In this document: piece after piece, positions 45,805-53,718 of the stretch | Layout: every line of letters begins with the position of its first letter | Numbering within the stretch: position 1 is the first letter of the stretch | Source: Proteiniphilum saccharofermentans | Lineage (GTDB): Bacteria > Bacteroidota > Bacteroidia > Bacteroidales > Dysgonomonadaceae | DNA: 64,000 nucleotides | Assembly (NCBI RefSeq): GCF_900095135.1 | Contig: NZ_LT605205.1 | Coordinates: forward strand, 2,418,001-2,482,000 | Direction: 5' to 3' | The notes under the pieces: model-generated | What the model saw: only the letters and a program-made list of their open reading frames with translations | The model's database searches: none | Told to the model about the DNA's origin: nothing | Translations under genes and position numbers: made by a program

Positions 45805-46320
45805 ATGAAGTTTTATAATCGAGAAGCAGAAGTGGAAGCGTTGAGCAAGGCACGGGAGTTGTCGTTCAACCTACATTCCCAAATGACCGTACTTACCGGT
45901 TCCCAAACGGTGCGTTATGAGGTTGCTGATATGTTCCTCCGCTTTTGGTCCAGGTACTTCATCAAGTACAATCACCTGATTGAATCGCAGAATTTACCTG
46001 CTTTGGCAGACATTATAAAGAACGATTTCCCTGCTTATTCCGGCTTAACGCTCGAAATATACTTCCGTCAAAAGATGATGGAAAGCCTTGAGTTCCGTAA
46101 TATTGGTTCTTGGTGGGAAGGCAAGAAAAGCACGGAGCAGAACGAAATAGATATTGTAGGCATCTATCTGGACGACAAAAGAGCTTTGGTTGCCGAAGTG
46201 AAACGGCAACGCAAGAACTTTAAGCCCGATTGGTTTGAAACGAAAGTAGAAGCGATCCGCAAAAAAATTCTGTTTCAGTATGAGATTGAAACAAAATGTT
46301 TCTCTATCGATGATATGTAA
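45805..46320 (+). pseudogene. DUF234-type archaeal-like ATPase with the ATPase core deleted
   Basis: The N-terminus MKFYNREAEVEALSKARELS and VLTG are the usual opening of AAA-like ATPases of this family, where a P-loop (GRRRVGKT-like) should follow. Here VLTG is joined directly to SQTVRYEVADMFLRFWSRYF, which belongs to the DUF234 C-terminal nuclease-like domain (about residues 35-171, with QNEIDIVGIYLDDKRALVAEVK, a PD-D/ExK-like EIDIVG...EVK pattern). About 280 residues are missing, still in frame. The product may be made but cannot hydrolyse ATP. Confidence 0.8.
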
Positions 46321-46399
46321 AAATAAGTTTATTTCCGCAGGGCTAAAAAGCCATTCATTTGTTTCTGTCTCCTTAAATTAAGACAAGCAAAAGCAAGGC

Positions 46400-46530
46400 C
46401 TACTCTCCAAAAGACACGAAAGTGTAGGGATACCCATCCGTGGTTATTACCGGTGTGGGGCTGGCTACGCCCGTAGTGGGGGCGTACGTATAGAATCCGT
46501 TGGCGGTTTTAGTCGACAGGGCGAGTACAA
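46400..46530 (-). pseudogene. C-terminal fragment of an unidentified protein
   Basis: A minus-strand frame ends in TTDGYPYTFVSFGE and carries STKTANGFYTYAPTTGVASP before it. An upstream stop cuts it at about 46530. The Thr/Pro/Gly-rich style resembles the tail of a secreted or phage-like protein. The flanks to 46629 hold only a 20-base word shared with 47464-47484. Confidence 0.45.
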
Positions 46531-46629
46531 GTTATAACAAACGTTGCCCCGAAACCCACAAAAGAGGGGGCTCCTGATATTGTGACTATAGGACCCGTAT
46601 TTTACAAATGAGGACTTTGGGAATATTTT

Positions 46630-47049
46630 TTATCGAGGTTTATGGTTTTCCCAATATTCTCTGGGTGTTACGATTTTTGTGCTTTTGTATTCAGACATTG
46701 TAAAATCGTTTGTGTTTCCTGTAATGATGAAATCGGCATTGCATTTTTCGGCAAGTTCCAAAATCATATTATCGTCCTTATCAGAAATGATGTTTAGTTT
46801 TGTATCCGGTTCGAATAACTCGGCCTTTAATCCGATTTCTGTCAGAATATTTTCGGCTTTACTTATGAAGTGTGGGAAACGAGCGAATTTGGGTCTTGAC
46901 AGAACATCAAAATACTCCTGTATCAGTTCGGAGGAAACACAAAGCTGAATTTTGTCTTCAAAAAACAGTTCGTCAATAATCAGAAATGGATAGTTCTTTT
47001 GGATTAGAGCCGATACTATAACATTGGTGTCAATGACGATTCTTTGCAT
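46630..47049 (-). CDS. PIN-domain toxin ribonuclease
   Basis: A 139-residue PIN protein with the expected acidic residues: Asp in VIDTNVIVSAL (about 7), Glu in SSELIQEYFDVL (about 41), Asp in ISDKDDNMILELA (about 92), and the last in IITGNTNDF. It is of the COG1569-like, putative toxin type. Its start overlaps the end of the upstream small gene by 20 bases, the typical antitoxin-first order. It is intact, unlike most genes around it. Confidence 0.88.
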   Translation of the reverse strand: MQRIVIDTNVIVSALIQKNYPFLIIDELFFEDKIQLCVSSELIQEYFDVLSRPKFARFPHFISKAENILTEIGLKAELFEPDTKLNIISDKDDNMILELAEKCNADFIITGNTNDFTMSEYKSTKIVTPREYWENHKPR

Positions 47050-47260
47050 TTTGTCTTACGGCTTTAACTTCATCCGTTATTTCATCCATTGACATTTTTG
47101 AAAGATTGTACTTTTCGGCAAGTTCAACGGATTTCCGGAGGTTGCGTTTTTGTAACTCCTTGTTTACAATATCAAGCAATTCACTGAAACTTAATTTGTC
47201 ATTCTTCAGCCCGAATTTATTGTATTCTATTTCGGATATGGATATATTGAGCGTTTTCAT
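47030..47260 (-). CDS. Antitoxin of the PIN-domain toxin
   Basis: A 76-residue charged helical protein starting MKTLNISISEIEYNKFG. The N-terminal short strand suits a ribbon-helix-helix-like DNA-binding part, and the Lys/Glu-rich C-terminus would wrap the toxin. No family is recognised; the call rests on position, size and the 20-base overlap with the PIN gene. Confidence 0.7.
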   Translation of the reverse strand: MKTLNISISEIEYNKFGLKNDKLSFSELLDIVNKELQKRNLRKSVELAEKYNLSKMSMDEITDEVKAVRQNAKNRH

Positions 47261-47580
47261 TTCTCTACTTTATTTATAATCGTATTCCAATATACAAATT
47301 CTCTTTCCTTATCAGCTTCTCTCCGGAATATTTAGTTACAGAACTTGTCCCAAGTATTTCTGACTAAGGATTGAAACAAAGATAATAAAAAGCATTTGGA
47401 TAACACTGCGTTTCGACTTAAATTTTCACTGGTTTGATTTTTGTCGCCTGTTATGCCGGCATTACAAACGTTGCTTCCGAAACCAATCTGCCGGCAATAT
47501 CTTTGAAATGGCCTGACAATGAATCTCCCCGCCGCAAGCGGTCAGGGTACCTTAGAGGTATGATCATAATTCCTACCTTA
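47261..47580. other. Gene-free stretch beside the PIN module
   Basis: It contains the presumed promoter of the antitoxin gene and the 21-base word ACAAACGTTGCTTCCGAAAC (plus one C) at 47464-47484, which repeats one at 46537-46556. No supported gene is seen; a 67-codon plus-strand frame here has no family features. Confidence 0.5.
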
Positions 47581-47705
47581 CTACCCGAAAAAATCAGATA
47601 CGGAATGACATTGCTCAAACAGTTGTTTGGGAGTTAATCCTGAAAACATCTTAAAATCACCGATGAAATGTGATTGATCGTAATATCCGCTATCGTATGC
47701 TAATT
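47581..47705 (-). pseudogene. AraC-family regulator, C-terminal remnant
   Basis: The frame reads LAYDSGYYDQSHFIGDFKMF and then SGLTPKQLFEQCHSVSDFFG to the stop. This is the second helix-turn-helix and tail of an AraC regulator. It is joined to the broken oxidoreductase gene by a deletion near 47700. Confidence 0.8.
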
Positions 47706-48223
47706 CTGTTAAGTTTTCCCGCACCTACCGCATAGGCCACGGAACGCATCGGACTTGTATTGTCGCCACAAGCAAAGACATTGGCTATACTTGTTTTCTG
47801 GAACATATCTGTTTTGATAAGCCCTTGTTCCGTTAGTTCGCAACCTAACATTTCGGGTATTTTGCAATGTTGTTCAAACGCAGGACGTGCGTAAAGGGCT
47901 TGGAGCGCAAAAGTTGAATGATCCTTAAAGACGATTTGCCTGATCTTTCCGTTTTCGTGATCGAAGGAAGCAATCTCTTTCTCAATCAACGGAATGTTAT
48001 GTCTGGCAAATTTATCCGCTTGTTCCTGTGTAAAATCGGCCTTGCCGTTCGTGAAAACAGTCAGGTGCCGGGTAAGGTTCCGTACCAATTGCGCATAGTG
48101 CAAGGCAAAATACCCGTTGGCTAAAATACCTGTCCTTTCATTCTTTACTTCATAGCCATGGCAATAGGGGCAATGGATGACCGTAATTCCCCAACATGCT
48201 GAAAAACCCTCGATGTCTGTCAT
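47690..48223 (-). pseudogene. Thioredoxin-reductase-like flavoprotein, both ends missing
   Basis: The 177 residues contain the redox motif in HCPYCHGYEVKN (about residue 18), an NADPH-domain piece and the start of the C-terminal FAD motif VFACGDNTSP with VAYAVGAG (about 150-170). The N-terminal GxGxxG FAD domain is absent and the C-terminus switches into the AraC remnant after GAGK. An intact relative has about 300 residues, so this is a deletion product. Confidence 0.85.
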
Positions 48224-48255
48224 ACGATTGAATTTTGTAAAACTGGCTCATCACA

Positions 48256-49329
48256 TCAGGGATAAATAAAATCTTTGTCCAGGCACTGCGCCAACATCTT
48301 TTCCAATCCCCGTGAGGCAAGGTCTTTACCGATAAACACCAACCTGCTTTTGGGCATTTCCTCAGGGGGCCATCTCTCCCCCATTGTAATGGCCAGCATA
48401 TTAGAGACCGACTGGACGATCACCTTTTGCGGCTCATCGTTTGCCCATATAAAACCTTTCACCCTGTATATATTTTTCGCCTGGATATTGAGGAACATCA
48501 TCAGGCGATGGCCGAACCGGTCGAGGTTGAACGGCCTGTCGAACACAAAGCTGAGCGAACTGATGCTGTGATGGTGAAATTCCTCATGATTCGGATGTGT
48601 GTCAGGGTGTGAATGGTTCTCTACATCGGCATGTGGGGCCGGATGAAGAATGGGATGATCGTGCCCGTCCTTACCGGTTGCCCCGGATGGGAATATTTTG
48701 CCGTCGAAATCATCACGGTTGAATGCCATTATTTTTTCCAGAGGATAACCCGACTCTTTATCCCCCGATAGTATGACGGCAAACGGATTGATATTTCGAA
48801 GCAATTCCTCCAATCCGGAAAGATGTCCTTTACGCACCGTATCACATTTATTGATCAGGATGATGTCCGCAAAGGTAATTTGCTTGCGCGCCTCTTCGGT
48901 TTCTTCCAGTTGAAAATCGATCTGTTGGGCATCCACAATGCAGATGGTCCTTTCCAATTTGTAGCACTCCTCTATTTCCGGATAGACCAGGAACGGCTGT
49001 GCGATGGTCGCAGGGTCGGCTATGCCTGTGGTCTCGATGATCAGTTCGTCGAATTCATCGTTCCGTTTCCACAATGCATCCAACAGGTCGAACAGGTCTT
49101 CATTGAGGCTACAGCAAAGACAGCCGTTGTTCAACTCAAACACGTCCGTGCCGGGTGCGACGATCAGCCCGGCATCAATACCTTCCTCACCCAGTTCGTT
49201 TTCAATGATAAACGGGCGTATTCCTTTCCGGTAAGTAATGTATTCGTTCAGAAAGGTGGTCTTGCCGGCGCCAAGAAACCCGGAAATGATGGTTACGGGT
49301 TTTGCTGTTTCATATCGATTATTGTCCAT
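48256..49329 (-). CDS. COG0523 (CobW-type) metal-chaperone GTPase, probably for zinc
   Basis: A G3E GTPase of 357 residues: Walker A GFLGAGKTTFLN (about residue 17), the metal-site motif NNGCLCCSL (about 67), the INKCD guanine motif, and a His-rich region (about 225-265, HDHPILHPAPHADVENHSHP) before the CobW C-terminal domain. Such proteins deliver metals to clients; zinc-linked ones are induced by low zinc. The start MDNNRYETAK is chosen because the longer frame begins inside the promoter area (TATATTTG at 49397-49404). Upstream lies the same dyad as before the ABC/ZIP operon, which supports the zinc link. Confidence 0.9.
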   Translation of the reverse strand: MDNNRYETAKPVTIISGFLGAGKTTFLNEYITYRKGIRPFIIENELGEEGIDAGLIVAPGTDVFELNNGCLCCSLNEDLFDLLDALWKRNDEFDELIIETTGIADPATIAQPFLVYPEIEECYKLERTICIVDAQQIDFQLEETEEARKQITFADIILINKCDTVRKGHLSGLEELLRNINPFAVILSGDKESGYPLEKIMAFNRDDFDGKIFPSGATGKDGHDHPILHPAPHADVENHSHPDTHPNHEEFHHHSISSLSFVFDRPFNLDRFGHRLMMFLNIQAKNIYRVKGFIWANDEPQKVIVQSVSNMLAITMGERWPPEEMPKSRLVFIGKDLASRGLEKMLAQCLDKDFIYP

Positions 49330-49396
49330 GTTTACGTTTTTAGAGATTACAATATTTGCCTTGACGGATTCTATCAATATCTGTGTAATGGAAATA

Positions 49397-49404
49397 CAAA
49401 TATA
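49397..49404 (-). promoter_or_regulatory. -7 promoter element (TATATTTG) of the COG0523 gene
   Basis: It matches TAnnTTTG on the minus strand, 67 bases before the chosen start, with the operator dyad 13 bases upstream. Confidence 0.5.
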
Positions 49405-49417
49405 CAACTTTACCGCA

Positions 49418-49436
49418 AATGCAACACTGTTTCATT
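49418..49436 (-). promoter_or_regulatory. Putative zinc-type operator upstream of the COG0523 gene
   Basis: On the minus strand it reads AATGAAACAGTGTTGCATT, an 8-3-8 dyad with one mismatched pair. 17 of 19 bases match the site at 26101-26119. It overlaps the expected -33 region. Confidence 0.55.
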
Positions 49437-49483
49437 AAAAATAATAAGCCTCATACAAAACAGATTATCCTGTCTCCCCGCTA

Positions 49484-49717
49484 TTAAACCTTTATAAAAT
49501 CATCGTCCGGAAGTTGTTCTTGCAATATTCTGAAAAGAATATCCACTTTCGCTTTTCCTTCAGAGGGTTCTTCAACAAAATGAATATAGGTGAGTGTGGC
49601 TTTTCTCAATTCCGGGAAATTCAAATAACTTGGTGCATCAAAGACCAAAAGAGAGTGGTCAGGAAGCAAACCGCGAACCCCATGACCAAAGGTAGAAAAG
49701 TAGAAAACATCGTCCAT
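49484..49717 (-). other. Possible small gene or gene remnant overlapping the end of feoB
   Basis: A 77-codon frame overlaps the last 97 bases of feoB in another phase. Its second half, after the feoB stop (about 49484-49620), looks coding: FPELRKATLTYIHFVEEPSE and ILFRILQEQLPDDDFIKV. No start near the feoB stop is convincing. It may be a fragment fused by deletion or a translationally coupled small protein. Confidence 0.3.
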
Positions 49718-51867
49718 TTCAAGCTCCTGGTCTCCTTATAAATCGTAAAAATAGTAGTGGAACAAGGATTGTGGAGTAAGCTGAACAGCATGAGATTTAC
49801 AGCTGTCAGTGTTGTCCACCCCCCGGCATGTAAAATATCTCTCGTCTGGTTGATGGAAGCGGCATCGAACATCACTCCGGCACCATCTCCCACATCCGGC
49901 ATCCCCGTCATCAGCACAGTGAGCATCAGTATTGTAGGAATCACGATTTCATTGGCCGGGATGGCAATGATATAAGCCAGTAAGATAACACCATTTAAAC
50001 CGAAAACGAACGCCAATGGGTTTGACCAGTCGATAAAATATTCGGCCAGACTAATCCCGTCTATTTTAACATTGCCCACCAACCAGATGATAATCCCGGC
50101 GGGAATAGCAAAAATAATGGCTCGCCATAACACAAAAATGGTCCGGTCGATGAGCGAAGTATATAATGTTTGCCATATCCGTGGAGGACGATACGGGGGT
50201 AGTTCCAGGCTGAATGTGGAAGCTTCCCCTTTCAACACGGTTTTACTCAGTCCCCACGAAACGATAAGGCTCAGGAAGATTCCCAATAAGGCAACACCGA
50301 CAACTGCCCCGGCGGAAACAATTCCGGCCATGCCTGCCGGTACAGCCGCCCCAATAAAGATGGTGGCAATCAGGATTTGGGTTGGCCACCGTCCGTTGCA
50401 CAGCGAAAAATTATTGGTAATAATGGCGATGAGACGCTCCCTCGGACTGTCAATAACCCGTGCCGCCACAACCCCGGCAGCGTTACATCCGAACCCCATG
50501 CTCATGGTAAGCGCTTGTTTACCGTGCGCTCCCGCTTTGCGGAACAGATTATCCATGTTGAAAGCCACACGGGGAAGGTATCCGAAATCTTCCAGCAGCG
50601 TAAAAAGTGGGAAGAAGATAGCCATTGGCGGAAGCATGACGGATATCACCCATGCCATCGATAAATAGGCTCCGTCAATTAAAACGCCACTCAGCCACCA
50701 TGGAAAATGAGCCGCCATGGTCAGTTCTTTCAACAAAGGATGCAATTTGTCAACCAACAGAGAAAACAACAAACCCGAAGGGTAATTAGCGCCCGAGACA
50801 GTTATCCAGAAAACACCTGCCAGCAGCAGAAACATGATAGGAAAGCCCAACCACCTACTCGTTACGATTTTATCGATCTTCAGATCGAGGCTGTAAGGTC
50901 TGCTCCCCGATATGGAAACTGTTTTCCGGGCAACCGCCGATGCTTCCGAGTAAATGGTTTCGATGACGGCATCGTGGAAGTTGAGTCCCAGATTCCAACG
51001 CTCCGTATTTGCCGCAGACAATATCTCTTCCCGCTCTTTTTCTGTCGGTAATTTCCTCTTTGAACTATCCGCATTTTCCGAAAGGGTAGAAGGTAAATCT
51101 TGCTTCAACAGGCCCAGATCACCCGACCGAATGGCGTCGATAATACTTTGGTCGCCTTCGAGTAGCCGCAAAGCGACCCAACTCACATTGGGAAGATCAG
51201 AGAAAACCTCGTTTATCTTTTCAGTAACAACCGATATTGCATGTTTTAAATTGGCCGGCTGGTTTTTTGTCCGGCGGGGCCGGCAAACATATTTCCCTGA
51301 AGCCACCTCTTCAATGGCAGCCAGCAACTCTTCCATTCCTTGTTTGCTCCGTGCCGACGCGGCAATGACCGGAATACCCAACTCGCGTGAAAGTGCACGT
51401 ACATTTATTTCGATATGATTTCGCCGGGCCTCGTCCATCAAGTTAAGACAGAGTATGGCGCGATCAGTTATTTCAAGGATCTGGAGAGCCAAATTCAAAT
51501 TTCGTTCCAGACGGGTTGCGTCAGCGACTATAACCGTAACATTCGGTCGGCCGAACAGTATGAAATCGCGGGCTACCTCTTCATCGACACTCGTAGAAAG
51601 TAATGAATAAGTTCCCGGCAAATCGACCACTTTATATCGTTTTCCACCGTAGGAATAAGCTCCTTCAGCACGGGTTACGGTTTTACCCGGCCAGTTGCCC
51701 GTATGCTGCCTCAATCCCGTGAGGTTATTGAAGACCGTGCTTTTCCCCGTATTGGGATTTCCTGCCAGCGTAATGACATAATCGGTATTTTCCAAGTCTA
51801 CCCCCAAACGCATCAGGTTTTCCTTATGATATAGCGGGCAAGCTGCGCAACTATTCTGTATGTCCAT
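49621..51867 (-). CDS. feoB: FeoB-type ferrous iron / manganese transporter
   Basis: A G-protein-coupled membrane transporter of 748 residues. The GTPase domain has G1 [17 protein letters not shown] (about 35), G3 [10 protein letters not shown] (about 75) and G4 NLMDEA, followed by the FeoB cytosolic region and two Gate domains (about eight helices) with [15 protein letters not shown]. The N-terminus carries a cysteine pair (CAACPLYH). The start MDIQNSCAA is chosen; it overlaps the end of the preceding gene by 17 bases. FeoB moves Fe2+, but Porphyromonas gingivalis FeoB2 with a DtxR neighbour moves Mn2+, so the metal is open. Confidence 0.93.
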   Translation of the reverse strand: MDIQNSCAACPLYHKENLMRLGVDLENTDYVITLAGNPNTGKSTVFNNLTGLRQHTGNWPGKTVTRAEGAYSYGGKRYKVVDLPGTYSLLSTSVDEEVARDFILFGRPNVTVIVADATRLERNLNLALQILEITDRAILCLNLMDEARRNHIEINVRALSRELGIPVIAASARSKQGMEELLAAIEEVASGKYVCRPRRTKNQPANLKHAISVVTEKINEVFSDLPNVSWVALRLLEGDQSIIDAIRSGDLGLLKQDLPSTLSENADSSKRKLPTEKEREEILSAANTERWNLGLNFHDAVIETIYSEASAVARKTVSISGSRPYSLDLKIDKIVTSRWLGFPIMFLLLAGVFWITVSGANYPSGLLFSLLVDKLHPLLKELTMAAHFPWWLSGVLIDGAYLSMAWVISVMLPPMAIFFPLFTLLEDFGYLPRVAFNMDNLFRKAGAHGKQALTMSMGFGCNAAGVVAARVIDSPRERLIAIITNNFSLCNGRWPTQILIATIFIGAAVPAGMAGIVSAGAVVGVALLGIFLSLIVSWGLSKTVLKGEASTFSLELPPYRPPRIWQTLYTSLIDRTIFVLWRAIIFAIPAGIIIWLVGNVKIDGISLAEYFIDWSNPLAFVFGLNGVILLAYIIAIPANEIVIPTILMLTVLMTGMPDVGDGAGVMFDAASINQTRDILHAGGWTTLTAVNLMLFSLLHNPCSTTIFTIYKETRSLKWTMFSTFLPLVMGFAVCFLTTLFWSLMHQVI

Positions 51868-52903
51868 AATACTCCTTTTCTTTGTTCCTGATGAAAATCT
51901 GATCGGACTGGTTTCTTCGAATCCCGATGGTAGTCCCCATAATGCGATAACCGACCGGGTCGCCTGACGCGCTTTGGATGATGGCGGAAATCCGCTGTCC
52001 GGGAACAATGCCCAAATCCATCAATCTGCGACGCTGTTGCCCTTGAAAATTGAGTGAAATCCCCACAACTTCCGCTTTTTCCCCAATCTTAAGCGACGAA
52101 AGCCGTTCTTGTTTGACACAAGCAACGTTTTCAGCCGCCACTATTTCTACGGTAACTTCCTTTGCGAATTGAGGGATCAGTGTCCGCTCTTCGCCATCGG
52201 CGGCGAATGTTATGCTATCTTTATCCGATTTCAATACATATATTTGCAATCCGGGGTACAGCCCTTCAATGGCAAGTTGCTGATAAATCTCCACCGGTTC
52301 ATCCTCTATATGGATGATACGTGCCACATCACCCTCTTTTAACCCGCTCAACGGTTTCCCTTTATGTGTGGGGAGCTCCCCCGAGGCGGTAGGAATGGGA
52401 TCACCGTGCGGATCAAAAGCCGGATTACCGATACGGGCAGCAAGCTTATCAATATCTTCGCCGGACATTGTGTGCTCCAGATAATCGGCCTGGGTATGCC
52501 ATTTGGTATGGGCCAATCCGGTTTCATCGGCGAGGTAACGCTCCCAGAGGCGGTGCATCCGGATGACACGCAAAGCGTAAGAGCGTCCCGCTTCGGTCAG
52601 GATATATGTATCGTTTTTCGAGGAGACCAGCTCCAGCGATTGAAGGCGCTTTAAAAGACTGTTCAATTTTTCTTGTGATATGCCTAAATTGTTCAAAAGA
52701 TTTTCCGATTTGCATACCGCGCCTTTGTATTCGCAATCGTATAAATATTTTAGAGCGTCTTCCAACAACACACGTTGCCTATAGGCTCCCAATTTTTTTA
52801 ATTTTGCCAACAACCCTTTCTTGGGCCAAAACACCCAAAACAGGAAAAGTATAAGCAAAGCAAAAATCGATACCGAAACAATGGCATATAAATAATTCTC
52901 CAT
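51851..52903 (-). CDS. Membrane-anchored DtxR-like protein with C-terminal FeoA domains
   Basis: The 350 residues start with one membrane helix (about 5-27, [20 protein letters not shown]). A DtxR-like winged-helix and dimerisation part follows (about 40-170, with [14 protein letters not shown]). The C-terminal part has SH3-like FeoA segments (about 185-250 and 270-345, [19 protein letters not shown] and GTTIGIRRN). It precedes and overlaps feoB, taking the place of a separate feoA. The membrane anchor makes a normal repressor role doubtful; it may instead act as the FeoA-like partner of FeoB. Confidence 0.85.
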   Translation of the reverse strand: MENYLYAIVSVSIFALLILFLFWVFWPKKGLLAKLKKLGAYRQRVLLEDALKYLYDCEYKGAVCKSENLLNNLGISQEKLNSLLKRLQSLELVSSKNDTYILTEAGRSYALRVIRMHRLWERYLADETGLAHTKWHTQADYLEHTMSGEDIDKLAARIGNPAFDPHGDPIPTASGELPTHKGKPLSGLKEGDVARIIHIEDEPVEIYQQLAIEGLYPGLQIYVLKSDKDSITFAADGEERTLIPQFAKEVTVEIVAAENVACVKQERLSSLKIGEKAEVVGISLNFQGQQRRRLMDLGIVPGQRISAIIQSASGDPVGYRIMGTTIGIRRNQSDQIFIRNKEKEYYGHTE

Positions 52904-52953
52904 ACGATGTTTGTTATGATTCGTTATTCAACCCAATCAATATTTAGACTCGA

Positions 52954-52961
52954 CAAAGATA
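52954..52961 (-). promoter_or_regulatory. -7 promoter element (TATCTTTG) of the feo operon
   Basis: It matches TAnnTTTG on the minus strand, 50 bases before the start of the membrane-anchored protein. Confidence 0.5.
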
Positions 52962-52966
52962 TATAT

Positions 52967-52980
52967 TTAGACTAATCTAA
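52967..52980. promoter_or_regulatory. DtxR/MntR-type operator between the divergent metal promoters
   Basis: TTAGACTAATCTAA is a 14-bp dyad with arms TTAGA/TCTAA, close to the TTAGG-type half sites of DtxR, IdeR and MntR operators. A half copy (TTTAGACT, 52943-52950) lies upstream. It is placed between the -7 elements at 52954-52961 and 53003-53010, so one site can govern both directions. Confidence 0.65.
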
Positions 52981-53002
52981 CAAAAAAATAAAAGATTATC
53001 TT

Positions 53003-53010
53003 TATCTTTG
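53003..53010 (+). promoter_or_regulatory. -7 promoter element (TATCTTTG) of the DtxR gene
   Basis: It matches TAnnTTTG, 15 bases before the ATG at 53026, leaving a very short leader. Confidence 0.5.
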
Positions 53011-53025
53011 TATGAAAAACAGGCT

Positions 53026-53718
53026 ATGGCTTTTCAAACAAAAGAAGATTATCTAAAAAACATGTATATGATCGATGAAGAAATGGGAATCATTTCTTTG
53101 TCGGAACTTAGCCGACGCTTACGTGTAAGTATCCCTACAGTCAACAGCATGGTAAAAAAGCTTCACCATGGCGGGTGGGTTATTTACGAGAAATACCAGC
53201 CTGTAAGGTTGACCGACAAAGGAAAGAAAGAGGCTGCGCTTATCGTCCGGAAACACCGGATTGTTGAAATGTTCCTGGTGAAAAAAATGAATTTTGGTTG
53301 GGAAGAAGTCCACGATATTGCTGAACAAATAGAACATGTGAATTCGGAAATATTTTTTGAGCGAATGGATGAAATGCTCGGCAATCCCTCCTCAGACCCT
53401 CACGGTTCGCCTATTCCGAATCAAAACGGAATCATAACCTCTAAAAAATATATGCGATTGTCGGACGCAAAGAATGGATCTGTTGTAATTCTCAGGAGAT
53501 TGCATAGCGACGATAGAGATTTATTAAACTATCTCAACGAAAAAAGAATATCTCTACACACAACCTTCATCATAGAGAACATTGAGCCTTTTGACAAAAG
53601 CATCAACATTCGATATAATGAAGGCGCTACGGCCACATTGAGCAAAGACGTTTGCGATATGCTTCTGGTAGAAGCAACATCACACAGAGATATCCCGTTC
53701 CCGGGGGACATCGGTTGA
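53026..53718 (+). CDS. DtxR/MntR-family metal-dependent repressor
   Basis: A cytoplasmic regulator of 230 residues: an N-terminal winged helix (about 3-65, ISLSELSRRLRVSIPTVNSMVKKL), the dimerisation and metal-binding domain (about 66-135, with HKIVE-like HRIVEMFLV, HDIAEQIEHVNSE and NPSSDPHGSPIP), and a C-terminal SH3/FeoA-like domain. The ATG at MAFQTKEDY is used; an earlier frame start is TTG and lies inside the promoter. It is divergent from the feo operon across the TTAGACTAATCTAA site, so it most likely represses itself and feo. Its last 39 bases overlap the converging ABC gene. Confidence 0.93.
   Translation: MAFQTKEDYLKNMYMIDEEMGIISLSELSRRLRVSIPTVNSMVKKLHHGGWVIYEKYQPVRLTDKGKKEAALIVRKHRIVEMFLVKKMNFGWEEVHDIAEQIEHVNSEIFFERMDEMLGNPSSDPHGSPIPNQNGIITSKKYMRLSDAKNGSVVILRRLHSDDRDLLNYLNEKRISLHTTFIIENIEPFDKSINIRYNEGATATLSKDVCDMLLVEATSHRDIPFPGDIG

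Noticed and set aside
46531-46560. GTTATAACAAACG as an integron attC end
   Set aside because: It recalls Vibrio cassette sites, but no complementary partner arm is found within the usual distance and no integrase gene is present.
47434-47637. 67-codon plus-strand frame
   Set aside because: It runs antisense over the AraC remnant and has no recognisable features.
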